DNA from: a virus
Reading direction: 5' to 3' (one strand)
Length of the DNA stretch: 38,196 nt
IMG/VR virus record: IMGVR_UViG_3300042351_001199
Span: 1 to 38,196 of that record
The translations under genes were made by a program, and so were the position numbers. Below the pieces are notes generated by a model, which saw only the letters and a program-made list of their open reading frames with translations, was not told where the DNA came from and made no database searches. This document shows, piece after piece, positions 18,176-26,884 of the stretch. The stretch's first letter is position 1. Each line of letters begins with the position of its first letter.

Positions 18176-20014
18176 TTAAGAGAAGGTAACTGATTGGAAA
18201 TTTTTAACAGATACTCTAATATCTTTGTTAGGGTATCTAACTTGATACACTTGGGATGGTTGTGCGAAGATTGTATCATCAACAGTTGCAATTTCTTTAG
18301 TCTCAGCATCCGAATATTCCATAGATGTTTCAGCGGATGAATATTGACCCCCAACATTATTATAAACGTTTAATCCCGCAACAGTTAATACACCGTTTTG
18401 ATTTTGAACAATACTTTTTAACTCAGATAAATAAACATTTTGACCTAACTCCCTTGTTTGAGGATTGAAGTAAGTTGAAATTCTATCAACAACATCCGCA
18501 ATAACTTGTCCTGAATTTTGAGCAGAATCTAAAACAATCTGAACATCAATACTCAAGTCAATAACCTCAGCAGTTAATATTGAAATATAGTCATTCATCA
18601 TTCTATAGTTCGATAGATAATTTGCAACATTCTGTCTTAAAGTGTCTGATACAATACTTGTTAATTTTCCTGAAGTATCATAAGATAATAATTGAATTAA
18701 TATTTTATTATTATTTTCCGTAATTGAAACTTTTGCAGGCGCTCCGAACTCAGCCGGCATATTTCTAATAATTGACTCGTAGTCTTGAACCGTAACCGCT
18801 CTTTTTTGTGCGGAGAAGTTAAATGATACGTAGTTTCTAATTTCCTCTAATGATGGTACACCTGAACCTCCAATAGCTGCAGTCACGTTGTTACATCTTA
18901 ATGAATTAACCACTGATGAGTTTGTTGTTTCAGATGGTCCGTTTACAAAGAAGTTTACAGTACCAATTTGATTAATAACATTTGTCCCTAAATTTGTTGC
19001 CAATCCACCACCAACTCGATATTGAATGAATAGTGTTGAGTTAGGAGTTAACGCAGACCCTAATGAGAAATTGTTTGAATATCTTTGTAAATCAATTGTA
19101 GCACCAACTGTTGTAAATTGGTCTAATGAATCTTGAGCGGTATTTGTACCACCACCAAATGTCATTTTCTTAAATCCTTCAGGAGTATATTCCGTTATAA
19201 ATCTATTAGATGTTTGAATATACTTTCCAACTTTAATACCCGGTTGGTCAGATACTTTTGTTGGGTCTTCAATGAATACTCGGTCTTCCGCAAGTGCGTC
19301 AACCTCATACCATTTATTTGACGCCCCTAAAAATTCTGAAGTAGATGGAACATTAGTGTATTCAGTCCCACTCTTAAGTAATACACTTGTAATACCTAAT
19401 ACATTTTTTTCAGGTAAAAATAATTCAAAGAATGGTTTAACATCATTCGGAGTAATAACTCTTTTGAATACTTTAGTAATACCATTAACTACTAATTCTC
19501 TTTTAGTTATAGTATAATTAATCAACACATTATTAGCGTTGAAGTTTGGTATTTTTAACCTATTAGGGAAACCTTGAGCATTGTATGGTGAAGTAAAATC
19601 AACATCATATATGTTTTCAAACACAATACCCGCACCAACTACTTGAGAACCTCTTGTTAAAACCCCAAGATATCTTTCATCTTCTTTATCACCAAAAGCA
19701 GGAACAGTTATTGAGAAGTCAACTAAAGATACAGACGGTCTTTGTCCCGGTAATTTTAAACCATAAGTTCTGGCAATATTATAGATGGATGACCTTTGTT
19801 GTGCGTATTGTAAAACAGTTTCTTGAATACTTCTATCAATGTGATAGTGTAAGTTGTCCGCAACCGCAGCGTTCAAGTCTAAAAACACAGAGAACACAGA
19901 AGCGTCGTTGAAGTCCTGTATTAATTCAGGGTAGTAAGTTCTTACATAGTTTAATAACTCAGTTCTTATCCCCTGATAATCTCTTGTAGTATATGATATA
20001 TTACGATTTGCCAT
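18176..20014 (-). CDS. 6: Baseplate wedge protein, gp6/gpJ-like
   Basis: This 612-residue protein resembles the gp6/baseplate-J family in length (T4 gp6 has 660) and in its N-terminal pattern. YTTRDYQGIRTELLNYVRTY and the following NDASVFSVFLDLNAAVADNL and AQQRSSIYNIARTYGLKLPG stretches (about residues 9-92) are typical of these proteins, where such helices pack the wedge ring. A middle beta-rich part and a C-terminal part with RNMPAEFGAPAKVSI and VLDSAQNSGQVIADVVDRIS follow, as in gpJ-type proteins. It lies 6 nt after the gp25-like gene, the usual functional partner in wedge assembly. gp6 subunits join the wedges into the ring around the hub. The assignment is from family pattern plus synteny. 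Confidence 0.85.
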   Translation of the reverse strand: MANRNISYTTRDYQGIRTELLNYVRTYYPELIQDFNDASVFSVFLDLNAAVADNLHYHIDRSIQETVLQYAQQRSSIYNIARTYGLKLPGQRPSVSLVDFSITVPAFGDKEDERYLGVLTRGSQVVGAGIVFENIYDVDFTSPYNAQGFPNRLKIPNFNANNVLINYTITKRELVVNGITKVFKRVITPNDVKPFFELFLPEKNVLGITSVLLKSGTEYTNVPSTSEFLGASNKWYEVDALAEDRVFIEDPTKVSDQPGIKVGKYIQTSNRFITEYTPEGFKKMTFGGGTNTAQDSLDQFTTVGATIDLQRYSNNFSLGSALTPNSTLFIQYRVGGGLATNLGTNVINQIGTVNFFVNGPSETTNSSVVNSLRCNNVTAAIGGSGVPSLEEIRNYVSFNFSAQKRAVTVQDYESIIRNMPAEFGAPAKVSITENNNKILIQLLSYDTSGKLTSIVSDTLRQNVANYLSNYRMMNDYISILTAEVIDLSIDVQIVLDSAQNSGQVIADVVDRISTYFNPQTRELGQNVYLSELKSIVQNQNGVLTVAGLNVYNNVGGQYSSAETSMEYSDAETKEIATVDDTIFAQPSQVYQVRYPNKDIRVSVKNFQSVTFS

Positions 20015-20020
20015 ACAATA

Positions 20021-20491
20021 TTAAATATTAATGATAACGAAATCACTCGGACCAAAAGTTGATTTATTGGTTGAGTAATCTATTTTTATTTTTGCGGTAT
20101 ATTCTGAAGTTCCCTTACCCGGGAATCTATAAATTGACGATTCACTACTACCCACTGTTGCGGTACCCGTTGCTATATCAACTTCTTCTTGAGGGTCAGC
20201 AGGACTTATTGTTATTTGGTTTAATAATAAACCCGGCATAAAGGTACCAACGGCTTCTCGAATGTCAGATTCAATAGCATCAAATGTTAAACCATCAAAT
20301 GGTTCAAACAAAAATTCATAAAGTCTTGTACCAAATGTTGGTAAATAATATCTTGAACCTTTTCGAGTCAAAAGTAAGTGGATTAAATCCGCTTTAATTT
20401 CTTGTGCCTCAAGTTCAGTTAGTTGTAAATAGTCACCTTTAACTGAGTCCCTAAAAGGAAAATTAATACCATATGTTGTTCCGTCTGCCAT
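20021..20491 (-). CDS. 25: Baseplate wedge protein, gp25/GPW-like
   Basis: This 156-residue protein has the gp25/GPW signature LLLTRKGSRYYLPTFGTRLY at about residues 39-58, followed by EFLFEPFDG and the helix IESDIREAVGTFMP. The family forms the wedge core with gp6 and helps start sheath polymerisation. The C-terminus is longer than T4 gp25 (132 residues) and has a Thr/Ser-rich insertion around residues 104-120. The start MADGTTYGINFPF is the only reasonable ATG and lies 30 nt behind a TATTTATA motif. It is the first gene after the nrdA terminator and is followed 6 nt later by the gp6-like gene, so the two form one unit. Confidence 0.9.
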   Translation of the reverse strand: MADGTTYGINFPFRDSVKGDYLQLTELEAQEIKADLIHLLLTRKGSRYYLPTFGTRLYEFLFEPFDGLTFDAIESDIREAVGTFMPGLLLNQITISPADPQEEVDIATGTATVGSSESSIYRFPGKGTSEYTAKIKIDYSTNKSTFGPSDFVIINI

Positions 20492-20520
20492 ATCTATAAT
20501 TATAGTGTTATGATTATTTC

Positions 20521-20530
20521 TTATAAATAC
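20521..20530 (-). promoter_or_regulatory. Promoter-like GTATTTATAA motif before the gp25/gp6 unit
   Basis: The coding strand reads GTATTTATAAGAAATAA, core TATTTATA at 20522-20529, 30 nt before the ATG at 20491. It lies directly behind the T-tract of the nrdA terminator, where a new transcript would have to begin. It is a candidate late promoter by recurrence of the motif. Confidence 0.5.
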
Positions 20531-20532
20531 CT

Positions 20533-20563
20533 AAAAATAAAAAATCCCGACATCGCCGGGATT
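20533..20563 (-). terminator. Intrinsic terminator after nrdA
   Basis: On the coding strand AATCCCG, a 7-nt loop (GCGATGT) and CGGGATT form a perfect 7-bp stem (20557-20563 with 20543-20549). TTTTATTTTTAG follows. It lies 22 nt after the nrdA stop and closes the replication/nucleotide cassette. Confidence 0.88.
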
Positions 20564-20585
20564 AATATAATTATAGGTGATTTTA

Positions 20586-23012
20586 TTATGAACCACATCC
20601 AAAACATTCAAATTCCGAATCTGTTGGTTTTACTGTAGGTTCAACAAGATTCACTTTTGGTTTTTCTTGTTTAATAGTTTGTTGATTCACTTTTGAAATA
20701 TCAACCGCTAAGTGTTTTGCTCCGGTAGATATCGCTTTAGTTCTAACATAATAACAAAGAGTTTTCAATCCTTTACCCCATGAATGGAAATGAGATGATG
20801 AAATTTTTGATAAAGTTGGTTCAGACATATAGATATTCATTGATTGTGATTGGTCAATAAACGGTGCTCTGTCAGCCGCCATATCAATAAGTTCTCTTTG
20901 AGAGATTTCCCAAATTGTTTTGTATTTAGGTATTAAGTGTTCAATTCTTTTAACTTTCTTGTTGTAATTTTTATCTTCAACATCAAGGTATTGATTGAAA
21001 TTAATATTTTGAATAGACCCTTCGTTCATAATGATTTCATTTTTCAAATCTTCACTCCAAACCCCTAATTTTTCAAAATCAGTAATTAAATATTTGTTTA
21101 CAATAAGAATTTCCCCACCAACTACACGACGATTAAATAAAGCCGAGTGAGCCGGTTCTGTCATTTCAAATGAACCTGTAATTTTAGCTGAAGATGCAAC
21201 CGGCATCTGAGCCGTGAATAATGAATTACAAACACCATATTCCGCAACTTTATCTTTCAATCCCATCCAATCCCAACGACCTGATAAATTATCCTCATTC
21301 ATACCCCACATATCAAATTGGAATACTCCTTTAGACATTGGAGAACCTTTGAAAAATTTATATGGTTTGTATAAACCTTGTTGACATAAATAAGAACTCT
21401 CAGTGATTGCAGCAAAATAGATTGTTTCAAAAATGTCTTTGTTAAGTTTCTTCGCCTCTTCAGATGTAAAAATGAAATCCATTAAATAGAATACGTCTGC
21501 TAACCCTTGAGTTCCAATTGCAATTGCTCTTTGTTCTAAACCACCTTTTCTACCTTGTTCAGTTGAATAACTATTAATGTCGACAACTTTATTAAGTGCT
21601 CTCACAACTTTTCTAACTTCATTGTAAAGTAAGTTAAAATCAAACTCACCTTTAATTATAAAGTTTTTCAACACCATAGAAGATAACGTACAGATTGCTG
21701 TTGTTTCCTCATCAGTATATTGGTAAATCTCATTACATAAGTTAGATTGTTTAATCACCCCAATGTTTTGATGATTTGTTTTTCTGTTAGCACTATCCTT
21801 AGAACATAAGTAAGGAACTCCGGTTTCAACCTGAGATTCAATAATCTTATTCCAAATTGTTTGAGCTTTCACTTTTTTACCAAGACCAAGTTCAACCGCT
21901 TTGTTGTAGTTTTCCTCATACTCATCACCATAAGTTTCCTGTAATGGTTTGATACCAGCCTTTTTAATCTCATTAGGACAAAACAAATACCAATCACCAT
22001 TATTCTTAACCGCATTCATAAAGTTATCCGGTAACCATATTGATGTAAACAAATCTCTTGCTCTCATCTCTTCAGCACCTGTGTTCTTTTTGATATCAAG
22101 TAAATCAATAATGTCTTTATGCCAAGGTTCAATGTAGATAGCGGCACTACCAGGTCTTCTCCCTTGTTGGTTAAAGAAACGTAATGATTCATTTACAATT
22201 TTAAGGTATTTTAATAAACCTCCCGCAAATCCACCTGATGAATTAATTCTACTTTCTTTACTACGAATGTTAGACATACATAAACCAATACCAGCAGCAT
22301 CTGATGAATAGGTTGAGATATCATTTAATGTTTGTAATAACCCTTCTCTTGAATCACCGTGATTGTATTTCAATACACAAGATGCTAGTTGAGGTGTTTT
22401 AGTACCCGCATTAATCATAATTGGTGTTGCAGGTGAAATAAGTTGATTTGATAAAGAATTGTAATATTCAACCGCCTCTTCAAATGATTTAGTTACCCAT
22501 AGAGCAACTCTCATATACATATGTTGTGGTCTTTCAATTACCTTACCTTCAGGTGTTTTTAACAAATACATTTCTTGTAATGAACGCCAAGCAAAATAAT
22601 CAAAATTGTAATCATTCTCGTGATTAATTACAGAATCAATATTTTCAGGACCATATAATTCAATAGTTTCCATTAACTTATCATTAATGACTCCATCAAC
22701 GTGTAAGGTGTGCATTGTGTTACAAAAACTTGTATCAGTTTCTTTATGATAAGATGAAATAGCCACCGAAGACGCTAACCTTGAGTAGTCATGATGACTT
22801 CCGGTATAGGACGCAGCAATTTCATAAACTAATTTGTCCAATTCTTTTGTTGTAATAAATCCTTCAGTTGGTACTGAAGTAATTACTTTAATAAAAATCT
22901 CGTCTGAGTTAACATTTAACCCTTTAGACGCTCGTTTAACTCTATTGTAAATTTTTTGGGGGTTAAATGAAACCTCATCTCCCCCTCTTTTTTTAATTTT
23001 TAATGACATCAT
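20586..23012 (-). CDS. nrdA: Ribonucleoside-diphosphate reductase alpha subunit (class Ia)
   Basis: This 808-residue large subunit of ribonucleotide reductase reduces NDPs to dNDPs with the NrdB partner. An ATP-cone spans about residues 4-90 (KKRGGDEVSFNPQKI at its start), so dATP/ATP activity control is likely. The catalytic set is complete: C212 (QLASC) and C441 (AICTLSS) as the redox pair, N424, C426 and E428 in SNLCNE for radical chemistry, Y754-Y755 in TLCYYVR for radical transfer, and C803/C806 in the C-terminal ECFGCGS for re-reduction. Two ATGs begin the gene (MMSLK); either could be used. It lies 10 nt after nrdB, and the order beta-then-alpha is the reverse of E. coli and T4. An intrinsic terminator follows. 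It supplies dNTPs for phage replication. Confidence 0.97.
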   Translation of the reverse strand: MMSLKIKKRGGDEVSFNPQKIYNRVKRASKGLNVNSDEIFIKVITSVPTEGFITTKELDKLVYEIAASYTGSHHDYSRLASSVAISSYHKETDTSFCNTMHTLHVDGVINDKLMETIELYGPENIDSVINHENDYNFDYFAWRSLQEMYLLKTPEGKVIERPQHMYMRVALWVTKSFEEAVEYYNSLSNQLISPATPIMINAGTKTPQLASCVLKYNHGDSREGLLQTLNDISTYSSDAAGIGLCMSNIRSKESRINSSGGFAGGLLKYLKIVNESLRFFNQQGRRPGSAAIYIEPWHKDIIDLLDIKKNTGAEEMRARDLFTSIWLPDNFMNAVKNNGDWYLFCPNEIKKAGIKPLQETYGDEYEENYNKAVELGLGKKVKAQTIWNKIIESQVETGVPYLCSKDSANRKTNHQNIGVIKQSNLCNEIYQYTDEETTAICTLSSMVLKNFIIKGEFDFNLLYNEVRKVVRALNKVVDINSYSTEQGRKGGLEQRAIAIGTQGLADVFYLMDFIFTSEEAKKLNKDIFETIYFAAITESSYLCQQGLYKPYKFFKGSPMSKGVFQFDMWGMNEDNLSGRWDWMGLKDKVAEYGVCNSLFTAQMPVASSAKITGSFEMTEPAHSALFNRRVVGGEILIVNKYLITDFEKLGVWSEDLKNEIIMNEGSIQNINFNQYLDVEDKNYNKKVKRIEHLIPKYKTIWEISQRELIDMAADRAPFIDQSQSMNIYMSEPTLSKISSSHFHSWGKGLKTLCYYVRTKAISTGAKHLAVDISKVNQQTIKQEKPKVNLVEPTVKPTDSEFECFGCGS

Positions 23013-23022
23013 GTTTTTTTAA

Positions 23023-23973
23023 TTAGAAATCGTCAGTGAATGTTAGTGATTCACCTAATTTAGCCTTTTGGTATTCCATTGTTCTTGATTCAAAAAAGTT
23101 TCCTTTAGTCTCAACAGCAATTTGTTCCATAAATTTGAATGGTTGTTCAACGTTGAATTGTTTTTTACATCCAAATTTAACTAATAGACCATCCGTTACA
23201 AATTCTAAATATTGTTTCATCAAATTAGAATTCATACCAATTAAAGATACAGGTAAAGATTCTGTAATAAATTCTTTTTCAATCTCTAAAGCAGATAATA
23301 AAATTTCTTTAATTCTTTTTTCACTTGGTTTATTCTCAACATGATTATTAATCAAATGAATAGCAAAATCACAATGTAAATTCTCATCTTTAAAGATAAG
23401 TGAATTGGCATTACATAAACCTTGCATGATTCCTCTTGATTTTAACCAAAAGATTGAACAGAATGAACCTGAAAAGAAGATACCTTCAACAGCTGCGAAA
23501 GCAACTAATCTTTCTTGGAATGAAGCATTTTCAATCCAATCAAGAGCCCATTTAGCTTTCTTTTGAACTGCAGGTAATCTGTCAATTGCATGGAAACATT
23601 CATCTTTTTCTGTCTCATCAGACACATAAGTGTCAATTAATAATGAATACATTAACGAGTGAATATTCTCCATCATAATTTGGAATCCGTAAAAGAACTT
23701 TGCTTCAGCGTACTGAACCTCTTTTAAGAAATTCTCGGCTAAGTTCTCATTTACAATACCATCAGATGCGGCAAAAAACGCCAATATATTTTTAAGAAAG
23801 TATCTCTCATTATCAGATAGGTTTTCCCAATCTCTAATATCGTTAGATAAATCCACTTCTTCCGCAGTCCAAAACGCTGCTTGGTGTTGTTTATAAAATT
23901 CCCATATATCATTATGTTCAATAGGGAATATGACAAATCTGTCATTATTTGGTTCTAATATTTTTTCTTTCAT
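23023..23973 (-). CDS. nrdB: Ribonucleoside-diphosphate reductase beta subunit (class Ia)
   Basis: This 316-residue radical subunit has all diiron ligands of class Ia R2: D71 (FFAASDG), E102 and H105 (MENIHS), E163 (AVEGIFF), E197 and H200 (DENLHC). The radical tyrosine is Y109 in [10 protein letters not shown]35 ([10 protein letters not shown]) and Y301 near the C-terminus complete the radical path. The C-terminal FTDDF is the peptide that docks in NrdA. The [12 protein letters not shown] and [14 protein letters not shown] strings are of the type shared with eukaryotic R2 and many Bacteroidota enzymes. It lies 8 nt after the helicase gene and 10 nt before nrdA, so the three are surely cotranscribed. 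Confidence 0.97.
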   Translation of the reverse strand: MKEKILEPNNDRFVIFPIEHNDIWEFYKQHQAAFWTAEEVDLSNDIRDWENLSDNERYFLKNILAFFAASDGIVNENLAENFLKEVQYAEAKFFYGFQIMMENIHSLMYSLLIDTYVSDETEKDECFHAIDRLPAVQKKAKWALDWIENASFQERLVAFAAVEGIFFSGSFCSIFWLKSRGIMQGLCNANSLIFKDENLHCDFAIHLINNHVENKPSEKRIKEILLSALEIEKEFITESLPVSLIGMNSNLMKQYLEFVTDGLLVKFGCKKQFNVEQPFKFMEQIAVETKGNFFESRTMEYQKAKLGESLTFTDDF

Positions 23974-23981
23974 GTTTTAAA

Positions 23982-25364
23982 TTAAATTTGTTGTTGACTC
24001 TGTTCTCTTTGTTTTCTTTTTTCCAATAGTTCTTTAACCCTATCTCTTTTTCTATCTTCTTGTTGTTCTTCGAATCCTAAGAATGTTACTGAACTTTCAG
24101 TATCAATCTCAAGTAATTCATTATTGAATTTACAATTCTCAAAAACAACCCCATCTTGACCTAAACGACTTTTAGTAATCGCAATAGTTGCAAGACCCAT
24201 TTCTTTTTGTTGTAATGTTTTAGCCACAGAAATAATTACGTGACCAACCTGTGCCTTTTTAATTGACCCACCCATTTGGTCTGTAGTTACAACTTCAGAT
24301 GAAATTGACGCTCTGTTACCTTGTGTTGCAGTCCACCCAACTAAATCAAGTTCGTGACACATTGCCTCAAAACCTCTCATTACAGACCCTTCAGCTTTCC
24401 ACTCATCTTTACTACTTGATTCCGGTAATACACAATCAATATAATCCAATAAAACCATATCAATTTTAATTCCGTCAGCAATCATCTTTCTAACCTGATT
24501 CTTAATTTGACTCATAGTCATCGTGTCCGATGCTAACTTTTTCAAAACCAATCGATTTTGCATTGTCTCTTTAATCTCAGTAATTTTACTCATTACCTCT
24601 TCTTTATTTTGAACCAAATTATCCGGTTCAATACCAGTCCACATTGTGAAATGTTTTCTTTGTATGATTTTTGGATTGTCTTCAAAAAATATTTGAAGTA
24701 CGTTATAACCAAGGTTAAACGCTGTGTTTGAAATTTTAGATAAGATGGTTGTCTTACCAACACCCGTTGGTGCTAATATAACCCCAATCTCACCTTTAGC
24801 TAAACCACCTTTAAGTAGTTTATCAATACCTTTAATCCCCATTGGAATTGGATGACGATAATCCTCATCAAGTACGGTATCTAAGTTAGCGAAGATATCT
24901 GTTTGACCTTTATCTATTTCCCCAACCTGTAATGCATCTCTCACAAGTCCTTCAACCTTATCATAAGACTCGAAATCACCTTGAGTAATAATCTTTTGAG
25001 CTTTGTCCATCGCCTTTTGAAGTTCTTGTTGTTTACAAAACTTCAAAGCTTTCTCCTGAACGAAAGTGGTCCCTTCAAAAGGTGCCTCCTTTACTTGTGT
25101 TAATGTGTCCAAAACAATCTTGGCAACCATCTCTTGGGAGATTTCAGACTTAACTATCTGCTCAAGAGTATCGAAATTAGGAGTAGATTCATATTTCTTG
25201 TGATACTCTTTTGTCATTTGTAAAATGATTTTAAAGTACTTGTTGTCGAAATAGATTGGCTCAATAACATCCATAATTGAAGATGAAAAGTCCTTATCTA
25301 ATATAATCTGATTCAGTAATTGTAATTGAAATGTGTTCCCTAAATAATCGAAATTTTTGTTCAT
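23982..25364 (-). CDS. 41: Replicative DNA helicase, DnaB/gp41-like
   Basis: This 460-residue RecA-fold hexameric helicase unwinds the fork 5'-3' on the lagging strand. Walker A is APTGVGKTT (198-206, K204), Walker B is MVLLDYID (303-310, D307), and motif H3 is TATQGNR (345-351). A TKSRLGQDG segment (387-395) holds the probable arginine finger. The N-terminal ~150 residues are helical, as in the DnaB/gp41 N-domain, and the C-terminus is a charged helix (KRDRVKELLEKRKQREQ). Length is close to T4 gp41 (475). It is separated by 37 nt from the 150-residue gene and by 8 nt from nrdB. No primase is seen within the window. Confidence 0.93.
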   Translation of the reverse strand: MNKNFDYLGNTFQLQLLNQIILDKDFSSSIMDVIEPIYFDNKYFKIILQMTKEYHKKYESTPNFDTLEQIVKSEISQEMVAKIVLDTLTQVKEAPFEGTTFVQEKALKFCKQQELQKAMDKAQKIITQGDFESYDKVEGLVRDALQVGEIDKGQTDIFANLDTVLDEDYRHPIPMGIKGIDKLLKGGLAKGEIGVILAPTGVGKTTILSKISNTAFNLGYNVLQIFFEDNPKIIQRKHFTMWTGIEPDNLVQNKEEVMSKITEIKETMQNRLVLKKLASDTMTMSQIKNQVRKMIADGIKIDMVLLDYIDCVLPESSSKDEWKAEGSVMRGFEAMCHELDLVGWTATQGNRASISSEVVTTDQMGGSIKKAQVGHVIISVAKTLQQKEMGLATIAITKSRLGQDGVVFENCKFNNELLEIDTESSVTFLGFEEQQEDRKRDRVKELLEKRKQREQSQQQI

Positions 25365-25401
25365 AAATTGTTTTAAAAGTTACCCTTGTATTATTAAATA
25401 C

Positions 25402-25854
25402 TTACTTACTTAAGTCAAGTTCCAAATAATTGTAACTTAATTTTTTATCTGAAAAAATGTCAGTCAATCCTCGAAGTGTTTCCTTCAAGAAAGGTCTTAC
25501 ATCGACAGTATAACGAACTTTTGGTGGATAAAATTTTCCGTCAAAAATTCTATGACAAATTGTCTGTTCTCCTAATTTGATGATAATGTTAAACATTTCA
25601 GGTCCATCAGTGAACGATGTGTCCATAATACTTGGGTCATGAATAATAGAATCTTTATTGTCCATCATGTAGACTAAAGTTTTCATTTTCAAGTATTCTT
25701 GAAGTTCTTCTTTGAACTCAGCAACGAATTCATATAGTTCAACCGAACTTTTTGCTTTTGGGTTAAACCCTCTTACGTTAAAGAATCTTTGGACTACGAT
25801 GTTATCGTTTAATGTCAATAAAAATTCCATCTTAGTACTTTCTTGCTCTCTCAT
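25402..25854 (-). CDS. Unknown small protein of the replication cassette (150 aa)
   Basis: This gene lies between the 5' nuclease and helicase genes, 4 nt after the former. Two starts are possible: the ATG at 25854 (MREQESTK) or the ATG at 25830 (MEFLLTLNDN). The second is where conserved-looking sequence begins. The protein is soluble, mixed alpha/beta and rich in charged and aromatic residues (FFNVRGFNPKAK, ICHRIFDGKFYPPKVRYTV). No catalytic motif is visible. Its place suggests an accessory role in replication, and T4 has helicase loader and mediator genes in comparable neighbourhoods, but I see no sequence match to any of them. Function is unknown. Confidence 0.8.
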   Translation of the reverse strand: MREQESTKMEFLLTLNDNIVVQRFFNVRGFNPKAKSSVELYEFVAEFKEELQEYLKMKTLVYMMDNKDSIIHDPSIMDTSFTDGPEMFNIIIKLGEQTICHRIFDGKFYPPKVRYTVDVRPFLKETLRGLTDIFSDKKLSYNYLELDLSK

Positions 25855-25858
25855 AAAT

Positions 25859-26860
25859 TTAATTTTTGTTTGTGTTTCGTTTTTCTTTTCTTGTTAATTT
25901 CATGAATGGTCTTAGGAAGTTTACCCAAGCTTCATCGTTTTTTGGAAGATATTTGAAGAGACCATCTTCCATCATAAGTCTCATTAAATTTTTATATCCC
26001 CTATCTGTCGGGTCAATAGTGTCTGTGATAATTTGGTCAACTAATTCTTTTCCATCGTCTGTTATTAAAGGGTTAGATAAATTAACTATTTTTTCGTTTG
26101 TAGTATAAAACTCTTCACCAATTATACCATTTTTTGTTTTACCAGTCAAAATATTTTCCAATACTTTTGATTTCTTTTCTTGCATGAGAATCCCCGCATT
26201 AACTCTTATTTCGTTAATAGTGCATGGTTTAACCAGCATATCCGGGAATAATTTAACCAAAGTTTTTTCACCTAAACCTTCAATTCCACTAATATTATCT
26301 GAACTATCTCCGGTAAGAATCTTACAAAGTAATACATTATAATGTGGTATCTGAACTTTATTTATGGTAATCATATCACCCTGTTTAAAGTATTGTTTTG
26401 CGTTTGGCGAGTAAATGGTTACCTTATCCGAAATAAGCTGTGTAAGGTCCTTATCTGACGAAAAAATGGTAATATCTTCGTTAGTTGCCTTTTGACAATA
26501 ATAAGCAATCAAGTCATCCGCCTCGTTGTAAACCATCTCAACTTGTCTAACAAAGACTTCCTCAAGATATTCTTTAATACGAGCGTTTTGTTGTAGATAT
26601 GATTCGTACTTAAACTCATTCATATCTTGTTTTCTATTTCCCTTATACTGTGGATAAAGTTCTTTCCGAGTGGATGAACTATGTTCGGCATCCCAAAACA
26701 CAACTACCTTATCGTAGTTATGTTCCTCAAGGAATTTCCGAATTGTATTTATAAAGTGGTAAATAGCCCCTAAGTGACTTCCGTCATTGTATAGGTCTTT
26801 TACTCCGTGGAATCCAATTTTCATTAAGTTGGACCCGTCAATTAATAATGTCTTAATCAC
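25859..26860 (-). CDS. rnh: 5'-3' exonuclease / flap nuclease, T4 RNase H-like
   Basis: This 333-residue protein has the FEN/5'-3' exonuclease metal-site pattern. D8 (LLIDGSN), D57 (VFWDAEHS), E113/D115/D116 (EADDLIA), D136/D138 (SSDKDL) and D185/D188 (TGDSSDN) are all present. A helix-hairpin-helix follows (GIEGLGEKTLVKLF, 192-205). In T4 this enzyme removes RNA primers and degrades lagging-strand 5' ends. The start is GTG at 26858-26860. An in-frame stop lies four codons upstream, and the next ATG (codon 13) would lose D8, so GTG is nearly certain. The start lies in the arm of a 6-bp inverted repeat. Length compares with 305 residues for T4 RNase H. It is cotranscribed with uvsX upstream. 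Confidence 0.93.
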   Translation of the reverse strand: MIKTLLIDGSNLMKIGFHGVKDLYNDGSHLGAIYHFINTIRKFLEEHNYDKVVVFWDAEHSSSTRKELYPQYKGNRKQDMNEFKYESYLQQNARIKEYLEEVFVRQVEMVYNEADDLIAYYCQKATNEDITIFSSDKDLTQLISDKVTIYSPNAKQYFKQGDMITINKVQIPHYNVLLCKILTGDSSDNISGIEGLGEKTLVKLFPDMLVKPCTINEIRVNAGILMQEKKSKVLENILTGKTKNGIIGEEFYTTNEKIVNLSNPLITDDGKELVDQIITDTIDPTDRGYKNLMRLMMEDGLFKYLPKNDEAWVNFLRPFMKLTRKEKRNTNKN

Positions 26861-26870
26861 AATGGTGATT
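26855..26870 (-). promoter_or_regulatory. Inverted repeat covering the GTG start of the 5' nuclease
   Basis: The coding strand reads AATCAC CATT GTGATT, a perfect 6-bp stem with a 4-nt loop, in which the 3' arm begins with the GTG start codon. The upstream TCACCATT is also directly repeated (at about 26870-26878). Folding would hide the start codon and could lower translation. The pairing is seen; the effect is inferred. Confidence 0.45.
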
Positions 26871-26884
26871 TAATGGTGAATAAA

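Noticed and set aside
23036-23344. Plus-strand 102-codon frame opposite nrdB
   Set aside because: It is antisense to a gene with complete catalytic residues; long antisense frames are expected by chance here.
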